This document shows, one piece after another, positions 52,532 through 60,171 of a DNA stretch of 64,000 nt (its first letter is position 1; every line of letters begins with the position of its first letter). A program made the position numbers and the translations under genes. Origin of the DNA: CAZWKQ01 sp964634005. Its GTDB lineage: Bacteria; Bacteroidota; Bacteroidia; Bacteroidales; JACABE01. The stretch spans positions 1 to 64,000 of the forward strand of contig CAZWKQ010000005.1 of assembly GCA_964634005.1 (NCBI GenBank), read 5' to 3'. The notes beneath the pieces were generated by a model. It worked only from the letters and a program-made list of their open reading frames with translations, had not been told where the DNA came from and did not search any database.

Positions 52532-53038
52532 ATGGAAAGAATAGAAATTGTACAAGAAGATATAACTAAAATGGAAGTAGATGCAATTGTTAATGCAGCT
52601 AATACTTCACTTTTAGGGGGCGGTGGTGTCGATGGAGCAATCCATGAAGCAGCAGGTAAGGAACTTCTTGATGAATGCAGAAAGTTAGGAGGTTGCAATA
52701 CAGGAGATGCTAAAATCACAAAAGGTTATAACCTTAAAGCAAAATTTGTAATTCATACAGTTGGGCCAATATGGAACGGAGGTAATAATAATGAAGAAGA
52801 ATTGCTTGCATCCTGTTATAGAAGAAGCCTTGAAACAGCTGTTGAAAATAAATGTAAAACAATAGCATTTCCAAATATCAGCACGGGAATTTACCATTTC
52901 CCGAAAGATTTAGCAGCTAAAATTGCTATTAATGAAACAATAAAATTTTTGTCTAATGACAATTTTATCGAGAAAGTATATTTTGTTTGTTATAGCAAAG
53001 AAAATTACAAACTATATAAATCAATTTTGAATAATTAG
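52532..53038 (+). CDS. Macrodomain protein (O-acetyl-ADP-ribose deacetylase-like)
   Basis: A 168-residue stand-alone macrodomain. It opens MERIEIVQEDITKMEVDAIVNAANTS, with the Asn-Ala-Ala-Asn ligand motif split as VDAIVNAAN. GGGGVDGAIHEAAG and FPNISTGIYHFP are the other ADP-ribose-binding loops. An upstream extension to 52508 begins with TTG and adds non-conserved residues, so the ATG at 52532 is chosen. It likely removes ADP-ribose or acetyl from ADP-ribose derivatives, in the YmdB/MacroD group. Confidence 0.93.
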   Translation: MERIEIVQEDITKMEVDAIVNAANTSLLGGGGVDGAIHEAAGKELLDECRKLGGCNTGDAKITKGYNLKAKFVIHTVGPIWNGGNNNEEELLASCYRRSLETAVENKCKTIAFPNISTGIYHFPKDLAAKIAINETIKFLSNDNFIEKVYFVCYSKENYKLYKSILNN

Positions 53039-53108
53039 TTTATTATTGATTTTTATAGAAAGAAACAAAATAAAAATATTTTCCTTTTAAATATATATCA
53101 TTATTTTC

Positions 53109-53116
53109 TACTTTTG
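53109..53116 (+). promoter_or_regulatory. Promoter -7 box for the MATE gene
   Basis: TACTTTTG matches TAnnTTTG, 14 bases before the ATG. Confidence 0.5.
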
Positions 53117-53130
53117 CCAAAAATTAATAG

Positions 53131-54471
53131 ATGGCTGATTTAACTGAAGGAAAAGAAAGCAGTTTGATACTAAAGTTTGCACTCCCAATGTTGATGGGAA
53201 ATGTTTTCCAACAGTTATATACAATAATTAATAGTGTAATAGTAGGCAACTATCTGGGTAAAACTGCATTAGCAGCAGTTGGAGCTTCCTTCCCTATTAT
53301 CTTTATGCTAATCTCAATGCTTATAGGGGTCGCAACAGGTTCTACTATTGTTATAGCACAGTACTTTGGAGCAAAAGACACCGAAAAAGTCCGCAGTGCA
53401 ATCGAAACAATGTATATATATCTTTTCTGGGCATCTATTATTATTAGCATTATCGGGATAATTTTTAGTGAAGCTATATTTCGTTTAACAGGACTTCCTG
53501 AAGAAGTAATTCCTGAAGCTAAAACTTACTTCAATATCTATATTGCAGGGATAATATTTGCATTTGGGTTTAATGGAACCAGTGCCGCATTAAGAGGACT
53601 TGGCGATTCAAAAACACCTCTTTACTACCTTATTGCCTCCAATATTGCAAATATTATTCTTGATTTACTGTTTATTTTAGTTCTTAAAATGGGTGTAGAG
53701 GGTGCCGCGTTGGGTTCAATAATATCGCAAGGTGGTGCATTTCTTTTTATGATTTTTCATTTAAATCGTAAAGATAGCCTAGTTAAACTACAGGCTTTTA
53801 AACTGAAATTCAATAAAGAAATTTTCTTCAAAAGTATTAAAATTGGCGTTCCAACCGGTTTTCAACAAACATTCGTAGCATTGGGAATGGTTGCATTATA
53901 CGGAATTGTAAACCGTTTCGGAACAGATGTAATTGCCGCCTATAGCGTTGCTTCACGTATAGATTCTTTTGCATCACTGCCGGCAATGAATTTTGGAGCA
54001 GCCCTTTCTGCTTTTGTTGGGCAAAACTTAGGTGCAAATAAGCTAAATAGGGTTAAAAACGGGTTTAAAGCTACTTTGTTAATGACTACAATAATTTCTG
54101 TATCTGTTAGCCTTATTACCGTTATTTTCGGTAAACATATCATGATGCTTTTCACTAAAGATATAAATGTAATAAATATCGGATATGAATATTTAGTTAT
54201 CGTTAGCTCTTTTTATGTGGTCTTTTCCACTATGTTTATTGTTGGAGGAGTTATGCGTGGTGCAGGCGATACTCTTATTCCAATGTTTATTACCCTTTTT
54301 GCACTTTGGATTGTAAGAATACCATTAGCATATATTTTAGCCCCAAAAATAGGTGAAATTGGAATTTGGTGGGCAATTCCAATAGGTTGGTTTTTCGGCA
54401 TGAGTTTATCTTATCTTTATTACTTAACCGGAAGATGGAAAACTAAAACCGTAATTAAGTTTTCTGAATAA
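53131..54471 (+). CDS. MATE-family multidrug efflux transporter
   Basis: A 446-residue integral membrane protein with about twelve helices and the MATE pattern of two homologous six-helix halves. Diagnostic stretches are ALPMLMGNVFQQLYTIINS, FGFNGTSAALRGLGDSKTP and GVMRGAGDTLIPM. It uses a Na+ or H+ gradient to export cationic drugs or metabolites; the substrate cannot be inferred. It converges with the dynamin gene, with only 10 bases between the stops and no visible terminator. Confidence 0.93.
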   Translation: MADLTEGKESSLILKFALPMLMGNVFQQLYTIINSVIVGNYLGKTALAAVGASFPIIFMLISMLIGVATGSTIVIAQYFGAKDTEKVRSAIETMYIYLFWASIIISIIGIIFSEAIFRLTGLPEEVIPEAKTYFNIYIAGIIFAFGFNGTSAALRGLGDSKTPLYYLIASNIANIILDLLFILVLKMGVEGAALGSIISQGGAFLFMIFHLNRKDSLVKLQAFKLKFNKEIFFKSIKIGVPTGFQQTFVALGMVALYGIVNRFGTDVIAAYSVASRIDSFASLPAMNFGAALSAFVGQNLGANKLNRVKNGFKATLLMTTIISVSVSLITVIFGKHIMMLFTKDINVINIGYEYLVIVSSFYVVFSTMFIVGGVMRGAGDTLIPMFITLFALWIVRIPLAYILAPKIGEIGIWWAIPIGWFFGMSLSYLYYLTGRWKTKTVIKFSE

Positions 54472-54481
54472 ATCACTCTTT

Positions 54482-56098
54482 TTAAACTGATATTTTTTTC
54501 AGATTTTCAATCACTCTTATATACTCTTCACTTTTATCCAGATTGCTTTTTAAAGCATTTTCTATTGTTATAATCTCTTTTTTGATATTTATTAGAGTCT
54601 CATCTTTTAAATTATCTATGGTTTTATTAATTATTTCAGTATAGTCAGAAGTTATTCTGTGAATGTTCTTATCAACTTCATCGGGTATTTGCTTTAAAAA
54701 ATATTTTTTGAAAAGCTTTTTGAAAATTATCATAGGAAATATAAACCATAGAAGATCCAAATGATTATCAAATGCCCTATAAATTGAAATATCAGGTCTT
54801 TTTATCCTTTTAAACTCAATATTCCATTCATTAGAAGATATGCTTATACCTAAAGTGGTTTTGATATTGTTACTTAATCGTTCTCTAAATGACCTTGAAA
54901 AAAAATTAAAATGTTTGTTAATATCTTCAAGAACACTTTCGATCTTATTGCTTTCAATATCAGCTATCAATGAAATTTTTTCAGATAAAGTATATTTTAA
55001 CCAAAATTCATATTTTCTTGTCAATTTGTAAAGATTGCCATTCCAGCTATCATAAACTGTAATGAACTGATTTGAAACTTCCTCAATAATTTCATTTTTA
55101 TGAGCATTTAAGATATTATAAATTTTATCTCTCATATTATTCTTTATATCTGTCGAGAATAATACGATTTCATGGTTAATAAATGTAAAATTTGTTTTCT
55201 CATCAAATATCTTTGACGCAATTATTTTTTTTTCTTCTTCGGTTTTCTGTGCAGATTTTAATGAAATTTCAAAAAAAGCGTTACAATATCTTACTAATAG
55301 ATTTAATTTATTTTTTATAATCAACTGATACTCTGATTCAAATTTTTGAATTAATTTATCAAGCACTTCAACTTCGAAGATGTTTTTGTATCTATCAGTT
55401 TCTTTTATAGTTGAATAATTATAAACTTCAATTTCAATATTAAATTTGCGTTTCAAAGTAGATTTAACAAAATCGTTAATTTCTGAGATTTCCTTTAAAT
55501 TAAACAAATCAACTTTTGTAATCAAACAAATAACCTTATAAGAATTTGCTATTAGTTCTTCAAAAAGCGTTATATCAGTCTCCGAAAGTGGCCGTTCGGC
55601 ACTCACGCATACTATGGCAATGTTTGTTTCAATAAAAGTGCTTTCTGTTGTTTCGTTATTATTTTTATGAACACTTCCTAATCCCGGAGTATCGGTAAAA
55701 CATAAGCCTTTGAATTTTGCTGTTTCAGGGAGTTCAATTAACGCTATATCAACATTTTTTGAATTGCCGGGATTTTTGTTTTCGGTTATATATTCTTCTA
55801 ATTCATTTTCGGAAATTTCTTTTTTTCTTTTATCATTAAAATATATTGTTATTCTTTGATTTTCGCCGTAAATTATTTTAGTAATTATGGATGTTGCAGG
55901 TAAAACCGAAGTAGGCAAAATTTTTTTATTAACTAAACTGTTAATAAATGAGCTTTTACCGGCTTTAAATTGTCCAAATACAGCAATATCGATATATTTG
56001 TTCTTTGATGATAGTTCTATTGAATTTATAAGCTTTTCAACAGAGTTGATTTCATATTCTTCACAAATTGATTTTAGTTCATTTAGTATTTTTTCCAT
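54482..56098 (-). CDS. Bacterial dynamin-like GTPase
   Basis: A 538-residue large GTPase: P-loop GQFKAGKSSFINSL (41-54), switch region with SVLPATSIITK, G3 DTPGLGSV, G4 TKVD. The remainder is mostly helical, with a hydrophobic WFIFPMIIFKKLFKKY segment near 435-450, placed like the membrane-binding tip of bacterial dynamins. These proteins remodel or protect membranes, often in pairs. It is the last gene in the minus-strand string from crcB and overlaps the preceding unknown gene by 20 bases, so the two are probably translated together. A partner dynamin is not in the window. Confidence 0.88.
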   Translation of the reverse strand: MEKILNELKSICEEYEINSVEKLINSIELSSKNKYIDIAVFGQFKAGKSSFINSLVNKKILPTSVLPATSIITKIIYGENQRITIYFNDKRKKEISENELEEYITENKNPGNSKNVDIALIELPETAKFKGLCFTDTPGLGSVHKNNNETTESTFIETNIAIVCVSAERPLSETDITLFEELIANSYKVICLITKVDLFNLKEISEINDFVKSTLKRKFNIEIEVYNYSTIKETDRYKNIFEVEVLDKLIQKFESEYQLIIKNKLNLLVRYCNAFFEISLKSAQKTEEEKKIIASKIFDEKTNFTFINHEIVLFSTDIKNNMRDKIYNILNAHKNEIIEEVSNQFITVYDSWNGNLYKLTRKYEFWLKYTLSEKISLIADIESNKIESVLEDINKHFNFFSRSFRERLSNNIKTTLGISISSNEWNIEFKRIKRPDISIYRAFDNHLDLLWFIFPMIIFKKLFKKYFLKQIPDEVDKNIHRITSDYTEIINKTIDNLKDETLINIKKEIITIENALKSNLDKSEEYIRVIENLKKISV

Positions 56099-56501
56099 AA
56101 CTTAATAATTCAACTAAATTAAGCAAATTAACAATATCATTATCATATTCGTCTATAAAATCTACCTCTAATTTTCCATAGCCCTTCATTCTTTCTGATT
56201 TGGAATCCATCAACATTTCCCAAATTTTACTTTTCTTAGAATTAATAAATTGATAAAAAGAAATTTTTACCGGCGATAAATTATATTTCTGTTTTAATAA
56301 AAGAATTTCTTTTTTGATTTGATTTAAAACTTTTATAATCTCTTCAATTTCAGCTTTATCTAAATCTTTTTCGATTTGAAACAAATATCTGTCTTTTTCC
56401 TGTGTAAGTTCATTATAAATATCTTCAACATAATCCTCAATTAAAAATAATACAGAAGTAAGTGACCTTTTATAATTTTCAGGGAGTTCTTTATAATTCA
56501 T
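56079..56501 (-). CDS. Unknown helical protein upstream of dynamin-like GTPase
   Basis: A 140-residue acidic, helix-rich soluble protein of no recognised family. Residues 15-75 carry many Leu/Ile, Glu and Lys in heptad-like spacing (LFLIEDYVEDIYNELTQEKD, then IEEIIKVLNQIKKEILLLKQ), typical of a coiled coil. The C-terminal part has GYGKLEVDFIDEYDND. It has no signal peptide or membrane helix. It lies 4 bases after the HAD gene and overlaps the dynamin start by 20 bases; a structural or regulatory partner of that GTPase is a reasonable guess only. Confidence 0.7.
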   Translation of the reverse strand: MNYKELPENYKRSLTSVLFLIEDYVEDIYNELTQEKDRYLFQIEKDLDKAEIEEIIKVLNQIKKEILLLKQKYNLSPVKISFYQFINSKKSKIWEMLMDSKSERMKGYGKLEVDFIDEYDNDIVNLLNLVELLSYGKNTK

Positions 56502-56505
56502 TTTT

Positions 56506-56979
56506 TTAATTTCTGAGAGTAGCTTTTATTCGTAATGGATTATTAATTAATTCAAGAGCATCAATTATACTAAAACAAACTATATCGGCAGAATTTATTG
56601 CATTTACGGAGGCTCCTTCTTTTTGTATAACAGAAATGCCTATTATCGAATTTTTCAACATCAAACTATCATTAAATCCGTTGCCTATGCATATAGTTTT
56701 GCTCGAATTTATAGAGTTCAGGAAATTTAATTTAGCCTCCGATTGATTTGTTGATTCTAATATTTTTAAATTACAAGGTATATTTTTTAATTGGGCTTTA
56801 ACTAAACCGAAAGTATCTGCAGTAATGATATAAATGTTTAATTTTTTAGATATTTCAATTAACATTTCTTCTACTTTCGGTATTAGTACCCCATCAATAG
56901 CAAGAGTACCATTATAATCAAGCATCAGATTTTCAATTTCTATAGGCTTTTTATATTGTGGCAAGTCAATTGTAATCAT
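56506..56979 (-). CDS. HAD-like hydrolase (soluble P-type-ATPase-like)
   Basis: A 157-residue small HAD hydrolase without cap domain. Motif I is LMLDYNGTLAIDG with the nucleophile Asp, motif II IIT(A)D, and motif IV CIGNGFNDSLMLKNS. The pattern resembles the phosphorylation and nucleotide parts of P-type ATPases without their membrane portion. The frame extends to 57099 but that part overlaps the CYTH gene, so the ATG at 56979 (MITIDLPQYKKPIEIENL) is taken as start. It lies 16 bases after the CYTH stop. The substrate is unknown. Confidence 0.85.
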   Translation of the reverse strand: MITIDLPQYKKPIEIENLMLDYNGTLAIDGVLIPKVEEMLIEISKKLNIYIITADTFGLVKAQLKNIPCNLKILESTNQSEAKLNFLNSINSSKTICIGNGFNDSLMLKNSIIGISVIQKEGASVNAINSADIVCFSIIDALELINNPLRIKATLRN

Positions 56980-56995
56980 ATAATAAATATTAAGA

Positions 56996-57460
56996 CTATT
57001 CCCAGTAAATATACGGATTTTGCGCAAGATAAGAATTATAGTATCTCGAATCATACGAAACTTCTTTTTCCACCCAGTCAGGGATTTCAATTTTTTCATT
57101 TTCAGAATTAAGTTCTATTTCGGCAATAATCAATCCGGCGTTTTCTCCAAGAAATTCATCTATTTCCCATTTTTTCCCCGAGTATTCAACAAAGTATCTG
57201 TTTTTTTCTATTTGAACTTCAGTAAATTTTTCGATTAATTCTTTTGCAATTTTATTATCAATAACAAATTCATATTCTTCGCGAGATAATTTTTGTGTTT
57301 TTCCTTTTATGGTTAAATAGCCTTTTTCTCCCATTATTCTTGCTCTGACTGACATTTTATCATTAACAAACAAATAACCTTGCAATATATACTGACAACT
57401 CTCTTTGGTCAATAACTTCCATTTTTGCTTATTAACCAAAAATTTTCTTTCAATTTCCAT
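56996..57460 (-). CDS. CYTH-domain protein
   Basis: A 154-residue CYTH-fold protein. The opening MEIERKFLVNKQKWK carries the ExExK triphosphate-tunnel signature, followed by RARIMGEKGYLTIKG and YEFVIDN and the acidic WEIDEFLGENAGLIIAEIEL. CYTH enzymes hydrolyse tripolyphosphate or thiamine triphosphate, or make cAMP; short bacterial versions most often act as triphosphatases. It starts one base after the usp stop. Confidence 0.9.
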   Translation of the reverse strand: MEIERKFLVNKQKWKLLTKESCQYILQGYLFVNDKMSVRARIMGEKGYLTIKGKTQKLSREEYEFVIDNKIAKELIEKFTEVQIEKNRYFVEYSGKKWEIDEFLGENAGLIIAEIELNSENEKIEIPDWVEKEVSYDSRYYNSYLAQNPYIYWE

Positions 57461-57461
57461 A

Positions 57462-57887
57462 TTATTTTCTAATAATCAATACATTACATTTAGCGTTTTC
57501 ACTTACTTTATCGGCAACTTGACCCAAACTATTACCCCATAAATTTGAATGACCTCTACAGCCAATTACCAACAAATCAATGTGGTTATTTTGGGCAAAT
57601 TCAACAATAAGTTTTGCAGGATTGCCTTGTAAATATACAAAATCTATTTCAATATTTTCTTGTTTGGAAATGTTTTGCAGTTCTTTATTTATTTTTGCGG
57701 CGTAAATTAAAATCGATTTATTCTCTTCTTCAATTTCTGCAACAGTTTCATGATAATAAGACCTATATCCGCCAATCCAAATGGCAGTCAATTTTGAATT
57801 AAATGCTTTTGTTATACTTATTGCATGATTTAAAGCATTTTTTGAACCTGCTGAACCATCATAAGCTATTAAAATATTGTTGTACAT
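57462..57887 (-). CDS. Universal stress protein
   Basis: A 141-residue UspA-family protein. NILIAYDGSAGSKNALNHAI opens it and the ATP-binding G-2x-G-9x-G(S/T) motif is VIGCRGHSNLWGNSLGQVAD. It is a single-domain version likely to bind ATP. The start is preceded by AAAGGAGGTTATTATG, a strong SD that is unusual for Bacteroidota and almost repeats the antiporter leader. It lies 17 bases after the antiporter stop. Confidence 0.93.
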   Translation of the reverse strand: MYNNILIAYDGSAGSKNALNHAISITKAFNSKLTAIWIGGYRSYYHETVAEIEEENKSILIYAAKINKELQNISKQENIEIDFVYLQGNPAKLIVEFAQNNHIDLLVIGCRGHSNLWGNSLGQVADKVSENAKCNVLIIRK

Positions 57888-57892
57888 AATAA

Positions 57893-57899
57893 CCTCCTT
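57893..57899 (-). promoter_or_regulatory. Strong Shine-Dalgarno before usp
   Basis: Minus strand reads AAGGAGG, five bases before the usp ATG. Bacteroidota genes here mostly lack such a site. The 15-base context AAAGGAG(G)TTATTATG matches the antiporter start. Confidence 0.75.
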
Positions 57900-57904
57900 T
57901 GATA

Positions 57905-59095
57905 TTATTTATTTTTACTTTTTTTAATTCTTCTTAATCTCCCCCATGCAAGCATTGTTAATAATGACGGTTGATAAAACTTTTGAGCAATTAGAGTAGG
58001 TACAATAGCACTCAAAATTACCACAGTTACAAGTATTGTATATTGTTCCTGATTTATTATGTTATTATTAAGTCCAAAAAGAGCCGAAATAGTTCCAAAT
58101 GTAAGACCTGTAGCCATAAGTAATGTAGTGTACTTTGCTTCTCTTTTTCTCATTTTCTGCATTCTTGCCAAAGGATATACTCCAATAATTTTTGTAATTA
58201 TTTTAACAATTAATAAAATCAGTATTATTCCCGATGAAATGACAATGATTTTTAATGAAACATACAAACCTGCTTTTAAAAAATAAAAAGGAGTGAAAAT
58301 ACTAAAAGCAATTGTTCGCATTCTATTGACTAAAGTTTTGTCGGTAACAAACACACCTGCCACAACCAATCCAATAAGGTAAGCAGGTAAAACAGCCTCG
58401 CTCTTGGCAGTTGTAGCCAAACCACCCATTAAAAACAGTATAAGTAAAATAAATTTAACTTCCGGTTGACTGACTCTTGACGTACCTAATTGACCTATTA
58501 TAAATTTTGTCCATTTAGGCATAAACCAAAGAACTATGGTCAAAAGAACAATAAAAATTAACATCCAGATATTAAAATCGGCAAACAACACTCCTAAAGC
58601 CAAAACTGTACCGAAATCAGTAATAAAGCATGCAGCTAAGATCATTTTACCCAAGTTTGTATCACTTAATCCTCCTTCAATCATAACTGCGTAAACAACA
58701 GCTACAGAAGTCGTTGATAGAGCGATACCTGCAATTTGAGCTTGGCGTAAGTCCCATCCTAAAACATATTGAGTAAATAACCAAACACTTATAAATGGGA
58801 CTAAAAATGACAAAACGCCTATTAAAGTACTCGATAAAAGATTTTCTTTCAAAGACTTAGGATCAATTTCAGCACCTGCAAGAAAAGTCAATACCCCACT
58901 GCCCAACATAGCTAAAAAATCTATCCACTGTGTAGTTTGGTGGATCCCTAAAAAATTCCCGGCAATAACTCCTACAAGTATTTCAATTAATGCAACAGAT
59001 ATTCCTAATCTAATCGAAATTAAACTTGCGATAAAAGCCAGCCCCATCCATATAGCGGCGACCAGCCAGATATTTTGTAACAAACCATCGAACAT
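57905..59095 (-). CDS. CPA2-family cation/proton antiporter
   Basis: A 396-residue membrane protein with about twelve helices of the CPA2/Kef type. Signatures: SIRLGISVALIEILVGVIAG, GSGVLTFLAGAEIDP, ALSTTSVAVVYAVM and CFITDFGTVLALGVLF (the Asp of the ion site), then LPAYLIGLVVAGVF. It has no C-terminal RCK domain. It should swap Na+ or K+ for H+ across the inner membrane. The gene sits behind a fluoride-riboswitch-like aptamer whose 3' strand can hide its SD, so its translation probably rises with fluoride. Gene order from crcB and DUF190 supports fluoride-stress use. Confidence 0.9.
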   Translation of the reverse strand: MFDGLLQNIWLVAAIWMGLAFIASLISIRLGISVALIEILVGVIAGNFLGIHQTTQWIDFLAMLGSGVLTFLAGAEIDPKSLKENLLSSTLIGVLSFLVPFISVWLFTQYVLGWDLRQAQIAGIALSTTSVAVVYAVMIEGGLSDTNLGKMILAACFITDFGTVLALGVLFADFNIWMLIFIVLLTIVLWFMPKWTKFIIGQLGTSRVSQPEVKFILLILFLMGGLATTAKSEAVLPAYLIGLVVAGVFVTDKTLVNRMRTIAFSIFTPFYFLKAGLYVSLKIIVISSGIILILLIVKIITKIIGVYPLARMQKMRKREAKYTTLLMATGLTFGTISALFGLNNNIINQEQYTILVTVVILSAIVPTLIAQKFYQPSLLTMLAWGRLRRIKKSKNK

Positions 59096-59096
59096 A

Positions 59097-59105
59097 ATAA
59101 CTCCT
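59097..59105 (-). promoter_or_regulatory. Shine-Dalgarno region of the antiporter gene, riboswitch target
   Basis: Minus strand reads AGGAGTTAT, an SD one spacer from the ATG at 59095. It is perfectly complementary over nine bases to ATAACTCCT of the aptamer 3' strand (59134-59142). Confidence 0.8.
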
Positions 59106-59129
59106 TTCTCATTTTAATTAATTAGAGAT

Positions 59130-59178
59130 TAGTAGGAGTTATCAGCGAAAATTGCATTTTTGGCGAACTCCATCGCCA
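59130..59178 (-). ncRNA. Fluoride riboswitch aptamer (crcB motif) with translational expression platform
   Basis: Minus strand reads GGCGATGGAGTTCGCC, then AAAAATGCAATTTTC, then GCTGATAACTCCTAC. This matches the fluoride aptamer layout: the P1 stem TGGCG/CGCCA, the loop ATGGAGTT, the AAA linker, a short P3 (weak here, two G-C pairs) and GCTGAT-x-x-CTCCTAC. The pseudoknot GGAGTT/AACTCC is a perfect six base pairs. The pseudoknot 3' strand can alternatively pair with the antiporter SD at 59097-59105. The aptamer starts 12 bases after the DUF190 stop, between two genes of an apparent operon. Unbound: SD hidden; bound: SD free. Confidence 0.88.
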
Positions 59179-59189
59179 TTTTTTATAAA

Positions 59190-59555
59190 TTAATCATACC
59201 ATTGTTTTTTCTTCCCTGTATGATGTAATATTATTTCAATTTCTTCTATTGTAATCAGATAGCCACTTTTAACTTTCTCAAAGAATGGTTTGATATTTTC
59301 AACAAAACTTTTGATTTTTTCTTTTTCATCAATAATTTCAACGACAATAGGAATTTTTTCGGTAAATTCCCAAAATGTTGCTGATTTTATTATTCCACTC
59401 GAACCGTATCCCATTATACCTTTTAAAACAGTGGCTCCCGATATTCCGTATCTTCTTGCTGCATGCACTATAGCATCAGATAATGGAGTATGTTTAAATT
59501 TATCGGTATTACTGATGTATATCCTCAACAAACAAACTTTAGAGTTTCTATCCAT
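59190..59555 (-). CDS. DUF190 protein (PII-like)
   Basis: A 121-residue soluble protein of the DUF190 family. LRIYISNTDKFKHTPLSDAI opens it, followed by ARRYGISGATVLKGIMGYG, the core motif, and KIPIVVEIIDEKEKI. The fold is PII-like (ferredoxin-like trimer). DUF190 genes are repeatedly found next to crcB in fluoride loci, with unknown function. It starts 2 bases after the crcB stop. Confidence 0.92.
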   Translation of the reverse strand: MDRNSKVCLLRIYISNTDKFKHTPLSDAIVHAARRYGISGATVLKGIMGYGSSGIIKSATFWEFTEKIPIVVEIIDEKEKIKSFVENIKPFFEKVKSGYLITIEEIEIILHHTGKKKQWYD

Positions 59556-59557
59556 GA

Positions 59558-59935
59558 TTAAATAATTTTAGTTAATAAAACTCCAAGATAAGTCGATAAA
59601 ATTCCTAAAAAAACACTTAAAGTGGAATAAATTGTAAAAAAGAAAAAGTTACCATCCTTTATTAAAGCAAGATTTTCGTTAGCAAAAGTAGAAAAAGTCG
59701 TAAACCCGCCACAAAACCCTACAGCCAAAAGCAGCTTGAGTTCTGCACTTAATAATGTTCCTTTTTGGGAGATACCAAATATCAATCCGATTATAAAACA
59801 ACCTACTATGTTAACTACAAATGTTGGATATGGAAATGTTGAAATTATTGACCCTTGTACATATTTTGAAAGTAAATATCTTGAAATTCCGCCAAAAAAA
59901 CTACCAAATCCGACTATCAAAATATTCTTAATCAT
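59558..59935 (-). CDS. crcB: Fluoride ion channel CrcB/Fluc
   Basis: A 125-residue protein with four membrane helices that exports fluoride as a dual-topology dimer. GFGSFFGGISRYLLSKYV opens it, FPTFVVNIVGCFIIG is the second helix, and AVGFCGGFTTFSTFANE carries the diagnostic break and Phe pair. First gene of the minus-strand string crcB, DUF190, riboswitch, antiporter, usp, CYTH, HAD, unknown, dynamin. No aptamer is visible upstream of crcB itself. Confidence 0.95.
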   Translation of the reverse strand: MIKNILIVGFGSFFGGISRYLLSKYVQGSIISTFPYPTFVVNIVGCFIIGLIFGISQKGTLLSAELKLLLAVGFCGGFTTFSTFANENLALIKDGNFFFFTIYSTLSVFLGILSTYLGVLLTKII

Positions 59936-59959
59936 TTATATATAAGGTTATTCTATTGA

Positions 59960-59967
59960 CAAATTTA
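59960..59967 (-). promoter_or_regulatory. Promoter -7 box for the crcB operon
   Basis: Minus strand reads TAAATTTG, giving a predicted leader of about 18 bases, too short to hold a riboswitch. Confidence 0.5.
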
Positions 59968-60008
59968 GTATAAAATAACGTGAATTGGCAGTTTTAATTG
60001 TATTTTGA

Positions 60009-60056
60009 CCCAAATTTTTAATTAGGAACTAAGTGAACTAATTAAATTAATTGGGA
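60009..60056. repeat. Palindromic intergenic repeat, copy A
   Basis: CCCAAATTTTTAATTAGG, AACTAAGTGAAC and TAATTAAATTAATTGGGA; 43 of 48 positions match 61498-61545. The 9-bp stem TTTAATTAG/CTAATTAAA encloses GAACTAAGTGAA. One pair differs compensatorily from the other copy. Confidence 0.82.
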
Positions 60057-60071
60057 TTAATGTAAAAAAAG

Positions 60072-60146
60072 TGGGCTGTACGGGACTCGAACCTGTGACT
60101 TCCACCCTGTCAAGGTGACACTCTAAACCAACTGAGTTAACAGCCC
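60072..60146 (-). tRNA. tRNA-Val (anticodon GAC)
   Basis: Acceptor arms GGGCTGT/ACAGCCC with discriminator A, D-region AACTCAGTTGGTTTAGAG, anticodon loop TTGACAG between TCACC and GGTGG, T-arm ACAGGTTCGAGTCCCGT. The anticodon GAC reads Val codons. The 3' CCA is not encoded. Confidence 0.95.
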
Positions 60147-60156
60147 AATTAAAACA

Positions 60157-60164
60157 CAAAATTA
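60157..60164 (-). promoter_or_regulatory. Promoter -7 box for tRNA-Val
   Basis: Minus strand reads TAATTTTG, 10 bases from the tRNA 5' end. Confidence 0.5.
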
Positions 60165-60171
60165 ATAAAAA

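Noticed and set aside
54472..54481. Terminator between the convergent MATE and dynamin genes
   Set aside because: Only ten bases lie between the stops and no inverted repeat is visible.
56980..57099. N-terminal extension of the HAD protein
   Set aside because: The extra 40 residues overlap the CYTH gene in another frame and match nothing in the HAD family; ATG at 56979 fits the family.
59936..60071. A second fluoride aptamer upstream of crcB
   Set aside because: No GGCGATG loop or CTCCTAC strand on the minus strand there; the predicted leader is only about 18 bases.
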